This document shows, piece by piece, positions 19,162-25,370 of a DNA stretch of 43,698 nucleotides. The position numbers and the translations under genes were made by a program. Origin of the DNA: Rhodopseudomonas pentothenatexigens (GTDB taxonomy: Bacteria > Pseudomonadota > Alphaproteobacteria > Rhizobiales > Xanthobacteraceae). The stretch's first letter is position 1. The number at the start of each line of letters is the position of its first letter. Where the stretch lies: positions 1-43,698 of the forward strand of contig NZ_UFQQ01000035.1 of assembly GCF_900218015.1 (NCBI RefSeq). Reading direction: 5' to 3'. The notes below the pieces were generated by a model that was not told the origin of the DNA, searched no databases, and worked only from the letters and a program-made list of their open reading frames with translations.

Positions 19162-19209
19162 GCGTCGCTCGCGTCAGCCAACTAAGGCTGACATCACTAC
19201 AATGAAGGT

Positions 19210-19321
19210 GTCATGCCCGGGCTTGACCCGCCTGCGGGGCCGTAGCCCTCTTCGGCGCGGCGGAGGCCCGGGCATCCATCTTTCGAAGAGGATGGATCGC
19301 CGGATCAAGTCCGGCGATGAC
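19210..19321. repeat. Dispersed palindromic element, copy B, abutting queA
   Basis: A 112-bp element bounded by GTCATGCCCGGG and CCGGCGATGAC. Its outer arms are imperfect complements, and it contains ATCCATC/GATGGAT (19274-19280, 19291-19297) around CTTTCGAAGAG. Read in reverse complement, its right arm (GTCATCGCCGGACTTGATCC) closely matches the left arm of the element at 174-273. It ends only 9 nt before the queA ATG and therefore forms most of the visible leader of that gene. An in-frame extension of queA through it is an artefact of the repeat. Confidence 0.75.
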
Positions 19322-19330
19322 GGGTACCGT

Positions 19331-20413
19331 ATGCGCACCGATCTGTTCGATTTCGATCTGCCTGCCGAGAACATCGCGCTGCGGCCGGTGAGCCCGCGCG
19401 ATGCCGCGCGGATGCTGGTGGTGCGCCCCGGCGCGCCGCTCGAGGATCGGATCGTGCGCGATCTGCCGTCGCTGCTGGCGCCCGGCGATCAACTCGTGGT
19501 CAATGATACAAGGGTGATCGCGGCGCAGCTCACCGGTCGCCGCATCGGCCGCGGCCCTGAGCCGAAGATCGAAGCGACGCTGATCAAGCGGCTCGACGGC
19601 GCGCGCTGGCAGGCGCTGGTCAAACCCGCCAAGAAGCTGCTGCCGGGCGATGTCGTTCGCTTCGGTCATGACGGCCGGGTCTGTCTGCTCGGTCATCTCG
19701 ACGCGACCGTCGAAGCCAAGGGCGAAGCCGGCGAGGTGACGCTGGCGTTCTCGTTCCATGGCCCGGTGCTCGACCAGGCGATCGCGGAGATCGGCGCCAC
19801 CCCTCTGCCGCCCTATATCGCGTCCAAGCGCCCGCCCGACGCGCAGGACGTCGCCGATTATCAGACCATGTTCGCCGCCAATGAGGGCGCGGTCGCGGCG
19901 CCGACCGCGGGGCTGCATTTCACCGCCGAACTCGAAGCCGCGCTGGCCGCGCGGGGCGTCGGGCTGCACCGGATCACGCTGCATGTCGGGGCAGGCACGT
20001 TCCTGCCCGTGAAGGCCGAGGACACCAGCGAGCATCGCATGCACGCCGAATGGGGCACGATCAGCTCCGGCACCGCGGATGCGCTGAACGCGGCGCGTGC
20101 GGCGGGAGGCCGGATCGTTGCGGTGGGGACCACCTCGCTCCGCTTGTTGGAAAGTGCGGCGCGCGATGACGGCCGCATCGCGCCGTTCGCCGACGAGACC
20201 TCGATCTTCATCACGCCGGGCTATCGCTTCCGTGCCGTCGACGTGCTGATGACCAATTTCCACCTGCCGCGGTCGACGCTGTTCATGCTGGTGTCGGCAT
20301 TCTGCGGTCTCGACACCATGCAGGCGGCCTACGCCCACGCCATTCGAACGGGCTATCGGTTCTACTCTTACGGCGACGCCAGCCTGCTGTTCCGGAACGA
20401 CATCACCCCATGA
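19331..20413 (+). CDS. queA: S-adenosylmethionine:tRNA ribosyltransferase-isomerase QueA
   Basis: Transfers and rearranges the ribosyl part of SAM onto preQ1 in tRNA to give epoxyqueuosine at the wobble base of GUN anticodons. It is 360 residues. The start [19 protein letters not shown] is the normal QueA N-terminus. [34 protein letters not shown] and the closing [12 protein letters not shown] blocks are family signatures. The upstream open frame to 19202 is repeat sequence and is not counted. It overlaps tgt by 4 nt (ATGA), coupling two successive queuosine steps. No clear ribosome site is seen because the repeat ends 9 nt before the ATG. Confidence 0.95.
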   Translation: MRTDLFDFDLPAENIALRPVSPRDAARMLVVRPGAPLEDRIVRDLPSLLAPGDQLVVNDTRVIAAQLTGRRIGRGPEPKIEATLIKRLDGARWQALVKPAKKLLPGDVVRFGHDGRVCLLGHLDATVEAKGEAGEVTLAFSFHGPVLDQAIAEIGATPLPPYIASKRPPDAQDVADYQTMFAANEGAVAAPTAGLHFTAELEAALAARGVGLHRITLHVGAGTFLPVKAEDTSEHRMHAEWGTISSGTADALNAARAAGGRIVAVGTTSLRLLESAARDDGRIAPFADETSIFITPGYRFRAVDVLMTNFHLPRSTLFMLVSAFCGLDTMQAAYAHAIRTGYRFYSYGDASLLFRNDITP

Positions 20414-21543
20414 CCGTGCCCAATCACTTCGAACTGCTCGGGACCGACGGCGCCGCGCGCACCGGTCGGCTCACCACGCCGCACGGCGTGGTGCGCACGC
20501 CGGCCTTCATGCCGGTCGGTACCGCGGGCGCGATGAAGGGTCTGCACTGGCGCGAGGTGCGCGACGCCGGCGCCGATATCGTGCTCGGCAACACCTATCA
20601 CCTGATGCTGCGGCCGGGCGCCGAACGGATCGCCGCGCTCGGCGGGCTGCAGCGTTTCACCACCTGGAACGGGCCGATGCTGACCGACTCCGGCGGCTTC
20701 CAGGTGATGTCGCTGGCACAGCTGCGCAAGGTCAACGAGCAGGCGGTGACGTTCCGCTCGCATATCGACGGCGCCGCGCTCGAATTGTCGCCGGAGCGCG
20801 CGATCGAAGTGCAGCGGCTGCTCGGCTCGGACATCGCCATGCAGCTCGACGAATGCGTCCGGCTGCCGGCCGATCACGCCGATATCGAACGGGCGATGCA
20901 ATTGTCGCTGCGCTGGGCCGAGCGCTGCAAGCGCGCCTTCGAAACCGCGCCGGACGGCTACATGCTGTTCGGCATCGTTCAGGGCGGCGACGTGCCGGAG
21001 CTGCGCCACGACTCGGCGCGCGGGCTGATCGACATCGGCTTCCACGGCTATGCGATCGGCGGCCTCGCGGTCGGCGAACCGCAGGAGGTGATGCTGGCGA
21101 TGATCGAGGAGGCGGCGCCGATCCTGCCCGCGGACCGGCCGCGCTATCTGATGGGCGTCGGCACGCCCGAGGACATACTGGAAGCGGTGGCGCGCGGGAT
21201 CGATATGTTCGACTGCGTGATGCCGACCCGCAACGGTCGCCACGGCCTGGCGTTCACGCAATACGGCCCGATCAACCTGCGCAACGCCAAGCATGCCGAC
21301 GACCCGCGACCTCTCGACGAAGAGAGCGACTGGCCGTCGACCCGCAACTACTCGCGGGCCTATCTGCACCATCTGGTGAAGTCGAGCGAGACGCTCGGCG
21401 CGATGCTGCTGTCGGAGATCAACACCGCTTATTATCAACGGTTGATGCGCGACATCCGTGCCGCGATCGCCGCCGGCCGGTTCGAGGAATTCAGGCTGCG
21501 TACCCGCGAGGCGTGGGAGCGCGGCGATCTGCCGCCGCGCTGA
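20410..21543 (+). CDS. tgt: tRNA-guanine transglycosylase Tgt with altered zinc site
   Basis: Exchanges guanine-34 for preQ1 in tRNAs for Asp, Asn, His and Tyr. It is 377 residues. [11 protein letters not shown], the catalytic-base motif [22 protein letters not shown] and the nucleophile region [13 protein letters not shown] are intact. In bacterial Tgt a C-x-C-x2-C...H zinc site normally follows (E. coli type ECDCYTC). Here the aligned stretch is [19 protein letters not shown], in which all three cysteines are replaced (Ser, Trp, Thr) while the final His remains. The rest of the fold is well kept, so the protein is probably active and stabilised without zinc. It is coupled to queA by ATGA. 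Confidence 0.94.
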   Translation: MTVPNHFELLGTDGAARTGRLTTPHGVVRTPAFMPVGTAGAMKGLHWREVRDAGADIVLGNTYHLMLRPGAERIAALGGLQRFTTWNGPMLTDSGGFQVMSLAQLRKVNEQAVTFRSHIDGAALELSPERAIEVQRLLGSDIAMQLDECVRLPADHADIERAMQLSLRWAERCKRAFETAPDGYMLFGIVQGGDVPELRHDSARGLIDIGFHGYAIGGLAVGEPQEVMLAMIEEAAPILPADRPRYLMGVGTPEDILEAVARGIDMFDCVMPTRNGRHGLAFTQYGPINLRNAKHADDPRPLDEESDWPSTRNYSRAYLHHLVKSSETLGAMLLSEINTAYYQRLMRDIRAAIAAGRFEEFRLRTREAWERGDLPPR

Positions 21544-21609
21544 TCCGCCGCGGGCGCGACGATCGACCTTCCACCGCGGACCTTGCCGGCGGCTGATGGA
21601 CCGATCGGG

Positions 21610-21825
21610 TTAGTTGCAGGAGAAGCGTTTCACCGAATGCTTGGTGACGAAGCCATAGCCGCAGGTGTCGCAGGTCCACAGGTAGCTCACGACGCTTTCG
21701 GTGAGATACGCCGAAGCTTCGGCTGCGACCATCGAGTCGGCGCAGACCGGGCAGGTGGGCAGATCGCTGCCGCGCGGCGCGGGACGAGGAACGTTGGTCG
21801 ACAGGACTTCAGCAATCGCCGGCAT
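21610..21825 (-). CDS. Small zinc-ribbon protein
   Basis: A 71-residue protein with two CxxC knuckles, CPVC (C25, C28) and CDTC (C52, C55), followed by GYGF and a final cysteine C70. This spacing is that of a rubredoxin-like zinc ribbon. The ATG at 21825 has a strong ribosome site (GAGGAGG, about 5 nt upstream); a slightly longer in-frame start is unnecessary. The gene is convergent with tgt. A four-copy 14-bp tandem array starts 53 nt upstream of its start codon and could be its operator. No enzyme domain is present, so a protein-protein or nucleic-acid-binding role is possible but unproven. Confidence 0.75.
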   Translation of the reverse strand: MPAIAEVLSTNVPRPAPRGSDLPTCPVCADSMVAAEASAYLTESVVSYLWTCDTCGYGFVTKHSVKRFSCN

Positions 21826-21877
21826 CGTGACCTCCTCATCTTCCAAAGCGTTGAACCTGGTTGCTGACGTAGACGCG

Positions 21878-21932
21878 CTGATTCAGACGAACTGATTCAG
21901 ATGAGCTGATTCAGGCGACTGATCCAAATGAA
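21878..21932. repeat. Four imperfect 14-bp direct repeats
   Basis: Consecutive units CTGATTCAGACGAA, CTGATTCAGATGAG, CTGATTCAGGCGA (13 nt) and CTGATCCAAATGAA follow one another without spacers. The shared core TGATTCAG contains the near-palindrome TGA-T-TCA. They lie in the divergent region 53-107 nt upstream of the zinc-ribbon start codon. The near one-and-a-third-turn period could place sites along the helix as operator half-sites, or the array may be simple slippage. Confidence 0.7.
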
Positions 21933-22008
21933 CTCAGCGCTCAGGCACGTGTTCGACCGAAGTGATCACCACCTCAGTTGCACGAACTATACACCAGGAA
22001 CTCTGACG

Positions 22009-22110
22009 ATGTCGCAACACAAATGCGTTCGTTTTGAGAAATTCGATTCTGCACTGCACGCCTCGCGCGAGCAGCCCTGCCGACGTTTCGATTGTGAACG
22101 CTGTCGTTAG
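22009..22110 (+). CDS. Possible 33-residue Cys-rich peptide
   Basis: ATG at 22009, with AGGAA 9 nt upstream, opens a 33-codon frame beginning MSQHKCVRFEKFDSAL and ending CRRFDCERCR. It has four cysteines, three of them in a C-x4-C-x2-C cluster near the C-terminus that could bind metal. It lies in the low-GC gap between the zinc-ribbon and BrnA-like genes. The case rests on the ribosome site and cysteine pattern; chance is a real alternative. Confidence 0.25.
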   Translation: MSQHKCVRFEKFDSALHASREQPCRRFDCERCR

Positions 22111-22287
22111 CGATTCAATTACTATTGCGACCCGAAAGGCGGCGTGATCAACCAGTCACGAAGTCTGTCATCACTGAGTCTTGTGCATCGCGAAGCTATG
22201 GCTTTCGTTGAGCTGTCGCGCAGCCTTGCCGCCCGTCATCAGTCGCGTCAACGCCTCAACTCCGCCCAACCTGCCGAGAAAACCGCC

Positions 22288-22530
22288 ATGTCGCAGCCAC
22301 CCCGCCGTCCCCGCACGCTGAACGACGCCCGCACCGAGGCGGAAGCTGCCTTCAAGAAGGTCACCGCCAAGCCGGTGGAAGCGCCGCCGAAGCGTCAGGC
22401 CTTGCCCGGCGTGAAGGAGATGGTGTCGCTGCGGATCGATCAGGCGGTGCTGGAACATTTCCAGGAGGGCGGCCCGGGTTGGCAGGATCGGATCAACGCC
22501 GCGCTGCGCAAGGCCGCCGGGCTGGATTAG
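22288..22530 (+). CDS. BrnA-like antitoxin, no adjacent toxin
   Basis: An 80-residue protein whose C-terminal half fits the BrnA antitoxin family (ribbon-helix-helix-like): VSLRIDQAVLEHFQEGGPGWQDRIN-type core, beginning VSLRIDQAVLEHF and ending WQDRINAALRKAAGLD. The first 40 residues are a charged, flexible segment. BrnA normally follows the ribonuclease toxin BrnT and represses the pair. No BrnT-like gene lies upstream, so this is an orphan antitoxin or an independent DNA-binding protein. Start ATG 22288 is preferred because the upstream extension is compositionally unlike a protein. Its stop overlaps the stop of the convergent EamA gene by 2 nt. Confidence 0.75.
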   Translation: MSQPPRRPRTLNDARTEAEAAFKKVTAKPVEAPPKRQALPGVKEMVSLRIDQAVLEHFQEGGPGWQDRINAALRKAAGLD

Positions 22531-23414
22531 CGCGAGCGCCGGATCGGCTCGCGCGCCGGCCTCGGCGCGCCGCGCAGATTGAGCAGATTGCCGGTGAGGA
22601 TCAGCGCGGCGCCGATCACCGTGTAGGCGTCGAGCCGCTCGCCATAGATAAGCCAGCCGGCGGTGGCGGACAGCGGCACCCGCAGGAAGTCCATCGGCAC
22701 CACGATGGTGGCGTCGGCATGGGACAGCGCCCGCGCCATGCAGTAGTGCGAGAAGGTGCCGCAGAACGCCAGGATCACGATCCAGACCCAGACGTAGGCC
22801 GACGGCCACTGCCACGTCCACAGCGCCGGTCCGAGACCGGCGGCGCTCTGGATGATCAGCATCCAGAAGATGATCGCGAGCGTGCTCTCGGTGCGGGTCA
22901 GCGACTTCATCAGCGTGACCGAGATGCCGAAGCCGACCGCGGCGCCGAGGGCGATCAACTGACCGGGATCGACCGAGGAGGTGGCCGGGCGGACGATCAC
23001 CACGACGCCGATCAGCCCGAGCACGATCGCGGTGATCTTCCAGACGTTCATGTGTTCGCCGAGGAAGGTCGCGGCCAGGATCGCGATCCAGATCGGCATG
23101 GTGAACTCTATCGACACCACCTGGGCGATCGAGATCAGCGTCAGCGCGTAGAACCAGCCGAGCTGCGCGGCGTAGTGCACCAGGTTGCGGCCGAGATGCG
23201 CCAGCGGCCGCGACGTCGCCATCGCGGTCAGCCCGCCGGCCTTGTGGATCAGCGGGTACAGCATCGCGAAGCCGATCAGCGAGCGCAGTTCCATCACCTG
23301 AAACACGCTCAGTTCGCGCAGCGTCTCGCGGCCGGCGACGGCGACGATCACCATCAGCGCCAGCCACCCCGCCATCCACAGCGCGGCCTTCAGGATCGAG
23401 GGAGAGCGGGTCAT
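22527..23414 (-). CDS. EamA/DMT-superfamily transporter
   Basis: An inner-membrane protein of 295 residues with about ten hydrophobic helices in two EamA repeats of roughly 140 residues. The first repeat contains MELRSLIGFAMLYPL, SIEFTMPIWIAILAATFLGE and GLIGVVVIVRP. The second contains ALSHADATIVVPMDFLRVP, GWLIYGERLD and GAALILTGNLLNL. Members export metabolites or small solutes; the substrate cannot be told. I start at ATG 23414 for a normal length; the frame stays open to a TTG at 23639, but that would overlap the divergent promoter region and add a non-membrane Arg-rich leader. It converges on the BrnA-like gene. Confidence 0.85.
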   Translation of the reverse strand: MTRSPSILKAALWMAGWLALMVIVAVAGRETLRELSVFQVMELRSLIGFAMLYPLIHKAGGLTAMATSRPLAHLGRNLVHYAAQLGWFYALTLISIAQVVSIEFTMPIWIAILAATFLGEHMNVWKITAIVLGLIGVVVIVRPATSSVDPGQLIALGAAVGFGISVTLMKSLTRTESTLAIIFWMLIIQSAAGLGPALWTWQWPSAYVWVWIVILAFCGTFSHYCMARALSHADATIVVPMDFLRVPLSATAGWLIYGERLDAYTVIGAALILTGNLLNLRGAPRPAREPIRRSR

Positions 23415-23665
23415 CGCGGCGGTTCGGCTCGTTGATGGCGTCGGCGTTTCCTTGAAGCGCTCTATCTTCGACAACGGCAGGCTTGGCAACCGTCGCCCGG
23501 CGGAGATCGGCTTGCGGTCGTCGCGGTTGATTTCCGCCGGCTGATGTGCGCGCAATCGCGCTCGACGCCGTCCCCGGCGAAGCGAACGCCGGTTCGCGGA
23601 GGGCGGCGCGTCGACACAGAGCTTCAGAGCGGCGGTCAAGCCGACGATGCAGGGGAGGATAATCG

Positions 23666-24067
23666 ATGCGGGTGTTGCAACCTGAGGGATGGGCCAAGCC
23701 GCGGGGCTTTTCGCACGGCGTGGCGTTCAACGGTCCGGGGCAGTGGCTGGTGCTGGCCGGCCAGACCGGCACCAACGATCAGGGCGAATACGAATCGGAC
23801 GATCTGGCGGCGCAAGTCGGCGCCGCGTTGCGGCGCGTGACGCGGCTGCTGGCGGAGGCCGGGGCGGGTCCTGAGCACATCGTCCGGCTGACCTGGTATC
23901 TCACCAGCCGAGCCGATTACGAAGCCGCCGGCGCCGGCATCGCGGCGGCGTGGAAGGACACCCTCGGGCGGCATTTTCCGCCGTCGACGCTGCTCTATAT
24001 CGGCGGCCTGGTCGATCCCCGCGCCAACGTGGAGCTCGAGGTGACGGCCTTCGTGCCGGCGCGGTGA
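23666..24067 (+). CDS. RidA/YjgF/UK114-family protein
   Basis: A 133-residue trimeric-fold protein related to RidA, which hydrolyses reactive enamine/imine intermediates in the cytoplasm. Family marks are AGQTGTNDQG, the helix with AAQVGAALRRVTRLLAEAGAG, IVRLTWYLTS and the closing DPRANVELEVTAFVP, which contains the Arg that binds the substrate carboxylate in active RidA. A strong GGGGAGG ribosome site lies 9 nt before the ATG. It is divergent from the EamA gene across about 250 bp. Whether it has true RidA deaminase activity or belongs to another subfamily is open. Confidence 0.85.
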   Translation: MRVLQPEGWAKPRGFSHGVAFNGPGQWLVLAGQTGTNDQGEYESDDLAAQVGAALRRVTRLLAEAGAGPEHIVRLTWYLTSRADYEAAGAGIAAAWKDTLGRHFPPSTLLYIGGLVDPRANVELEVTAFVPAR

Positions 24068-24167
24068 CGGGGCTGCGGCGTCGTCCGGGTCATCAGCCTT
24101 GCGGATGCTTGCCAGGGCGGCCGGTTTCGGCCAATGAGCCGCCAGCTTTTGCAAGGAGTTTCGTTCG

Positions 24168-24371
24168 ATGACCCAGCGCTCGACCTCGGCCGATTTCGTC
24201 ACCGCCTTCGCGACCGGATGGCCGGAGAATCAGCCCGACGTGATGATTCTTTCGCTGACCACGCAGAAGGGCGTGCAGGATTTCGCCCTGACCAAGGAGC
24301 AGGCCCTGCTGGTGGCGAAGACGATGAAGCGCACCGCCACCGCGCTGGCGGCGCCGAAGCAGCGGGCGTGA
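24168..24371 (+). CDS. Conserved-looking small hypothetical protein
   Basis: A 67-residue cytoplasmic protein with an AAGGAG ribosome site 12 nt before its ATG. It begins MTQRSTSADFVTAF and has a central segment VMILSLTTQKGVQDFALTKEQALLVAKTM, read as two short strands and a helix (given here only as positions 25-53). There is no signal peptide, membrane helix or metal motif. The codon use matches its neighbours. I do not recognise the family. It is followed by 83 nt and the terminator shared with pucA. Confidence 0.6.
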   Translation: MTQRSTSADFVTAFATGWPENQPDVMILSLTTQKGVQDFALTKEQALLVAKTMKRTATALAAPKQRA

Positions 24372-24454
24372 CGGCTCGCGCGGTGGGGAAGCCAAGGGCG
24401 GCGCCGGGGTGCCGCCCTGACACGCGAATCCGAGACGCCAGCCTGAAACGCAAA

Positions 24455-24480
24455 AACCGGGCTCCTTGCGGAGCCCGGTT
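24455..24480 (-). terminator. Intrinsic terminator of the pucBA operon
   Basis: Perfect 11-bp arms AACCGGGCTCC and GGAGCCCGGTT enclose a 4-nt loop. On the minus strand the stem is followed by a T5 run, the classic intrinsic form, placed 30 nt after the pucA stop. On the plus strand it can also end the upstream small hypothetical gene, but without a T-run. Confidence 0.85.
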
Positions 24481-24510
24481 CTGCAATACGGCTCAGACGA
24501 GCAGTATCGA

Positions 24511-24690
24511 TTAACCGACGTTGACCGACGACTCGATCGCGGCGGTCTTGCCGTTCCAGTACTTCGGGAACCAGGTGGTGTTGCTCAGGAGAGCGAAGTG
24601 CACCAGGATCGCGATCACGGTGACGCTGCCGAGCAGGAGCGGAAGGCCGACGGTCGGCTTCACAACGGTCCAGATACGAGCTTGATTCAT
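24511..24690 (-). CDS. pucA: Light-harvesting complex 2 alpha polypeptide
   Basis: A 59-residue antenna polypeptide of the peripheral LH2 ring. It starts [17 protein letters not shown], crosses the membrane once (about residues 15-36) and ends in a short periplasmic tail. The axial bacteriochlorophyll ligand is H31. Y44 and W45 in FPKYWNG are the residues that hydrogen-bond the B850 acetyl groups, so the predicted complex is B800-850 rather than the blue-shifted B800-820 form, in which these positions are changed. It has an AAGGAG ribosome site 7 nt upstream and lies 25 nt after pucB. It is too short for usual gene finders and was found by reading the strand directly. No pucC gene is nearby. 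Confidence 0.95.
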   Translation of the reverse strand: MNQARIWTVVKPTVGLPLLLGSVTVIAILVHFALLSNTTWFPKYWNGKTAAIESSVNVG

Positions 24691-24715
24691 ATTTGATACT
24701 CCTTAGGGCAGCTAA

Positions 24716-24859
24716 TTAGTGCAGCCAGGGCGAGTAAACGTAGGCGAGGAAGTGCGCGACGATCGCGATCGCACCGAAGATGCGGGTGCCGTCGATCACG
24801 TGCTTGTGGAGCTCTTCCGACTCCTCGACCGTCAGGCCGGTCAGCGTCTTGTCAGCCAT
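24716..24859 (-). CDS. pucB: Light-harvesting complex 2 beta polypeptide
   Basis: A 47-residue LH2 beta chain beginning [20 protein letters not shown] and ending [14 protein letters not shown]36 in the membrane helix is the B850 axial ligand, and H18/H20 lie at the cytoplasmic membrane face as in other beta chains. It pairs with PucA to form the alpha-beta unit of the ring. The ATG at 24859 is preceded by GAGGT. The leader carries a strong hairpin (24885-24918), and a FixK/FNR-like box lies about 92-105 nt upstream. Rhodopseudomonas palustris strains carry several scattered pucBA copies, and this would be one of them. Confidence 0.95.
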   Translation of the reverse strand: MADKTLTGLTVEESEELHKHVIDGTRIFGAIAIVAHFLAYVYSPWLH

Positions 24860-24884
24860 TTTGAGACCTCATAATGGGTTTTCT

Positions 24885-24918
24885 GCCATCGCCGAGCCGC
24901 GGTGCGGCCCTCGATGGC
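24885..24918 (-). promoter_or_regulatory. Leader hairpin before pucB
   Basis: Read on the minus strand, GCCATCG (24918-24912) pairs with CGATGGC (24891-24885), and inside it GCCGC pairs with GCGGC around a 3-nt loop. The hairpin ends 26 nt before the pucB start codon, i.e. in the probable 5' untranslated region. It could stabilise the mRNA or control ribosome access. Only the dyad is seen. Confidence 0.45.
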
Positions 24919-24950
24919 GCGCATATTGACCGGCCCGCCTGGTCCGGACA

Positions 24951-24964
24951 TTGAGCAGGAACAA
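24951..24964 (-). promoter_or_regulatory. Candidate FixK/FNR-type binding site upstream of pucBA
   Basis: On the minus strand the sequence is TTGTTCCTGCTCAA, i.e. TTG-N8-CAA with the T-CAA right half kept. The FixK2 consensus of Bradyrhizobium is TTG(A/C)-N6-(T/G)CAA, so one position differs. It lies 92-105 nt before the pucB ATG, a fitting place for an oxygen-responsive activator. I saw no perfect PpsR motif (TGT-N12-ACA) in the same region. Confidence 0.35.
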
Positions 24965-25139
24965 ATTTTCGTGAGCGCCGCGTGATCCGTTGGTCGCAGA
25001 GCGGTATCAGGATCACGCTTGCTCTCGGGGGCGGCCAGTGGGAATCGGCGGTCCGTGGAGCGGTGTCGCGAGAAGCGGCGGACGCCTGCGATGGCGCCGG
25101 GTGGGCGTGCTGGGTGCCGGAGTTGAATGTCTCGGGGGT

Positions 25140-25215
25140 TGGTGAGCGCGGAGGGACTCGAACCCTCGACCCCATGATTAAAAGTCACGTGCTCTACCGG
25201 CTGAGCTACGCGCTC
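25140..25215 (-). tRNA. tRNA-Lys (anticodon UUU)
   Basis: A 76-nt cloverleaf including an encoded CCA. The acceptor stem GAGCGCG pairs with CGCGCTC; the D arm has GCTC...GAGC around AGCCGGTA. The anticodon loop CTTTTAA gives anticodon TTT (Lys), on the stem TGA/TCA. The T arm has the GGTTCGAGTCC pattern with TTC. The gene is complete and shows no inserted element at its 3' end. Confidence 0.96.
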
Positions 25216-25370
25216 ACGTGAGGCGCTGTGTAGGGGGCGGGGCCGGCGGGGTCAATACCCGCGGTGGCCGCAGTCGCCTCCGTGTAAGCCGAATTGGCTC
25301 AAGCCCACAGCTATTTATCGTGTCTTCCTCGCGCAACCATTCAGCTTGCGAGGGGCGTCGCGCCGCGCGG

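Larger units (their letters stand above)
21826..22287. other. 462-bp AT-richer accessory gap with tandem repeats and a tiny ORF
   Basis: Base composition is visibly lower in G+C than the surroundings. The stretch contains the tandem array at 21878-21932, a possible 33-codon gene at 22009-22110, and the palindrome GTGATCAC at 21963-21970. A longer frame that opens at 22144 and runs into the BrnA-like gene is unlikely to be its true N-terminus. No second gene of a toxin-antitoxin pair (BrnT) is found here on either strand. Confidence 0.5.

Noticed and set aside
19202-19330. N-terminal extension of QueA by 43 codons
   Set aside because: The extension is translated palindromic repeat; the family N-terminus starts at 19331.
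22144-22287. Longer N-terminus for the BrnA-like protein
   Set aside because: The extra 48 residues have no resemblance to BrnA, and the gene has a good family-length start at 22288.
23415-23639. Longer N-terminus for the EamA transporter
   Set aside because: Arg-rich, non-membrane segment starting at a TTG inside the divergent promoter region; EamA proteins of about 295 residues fit ATG 23414.
24860-25139. PpsR binding motif upstream of pucBA
   Set aside because: Several TGT triplets occur, but none has ACA exactly 12 nt away.
25140-25215. Integration of a mobile element at tRNA-Lys
   Set aside because: No integrase or repeated tRNA 3' end was found next to it; flanking genes look native.
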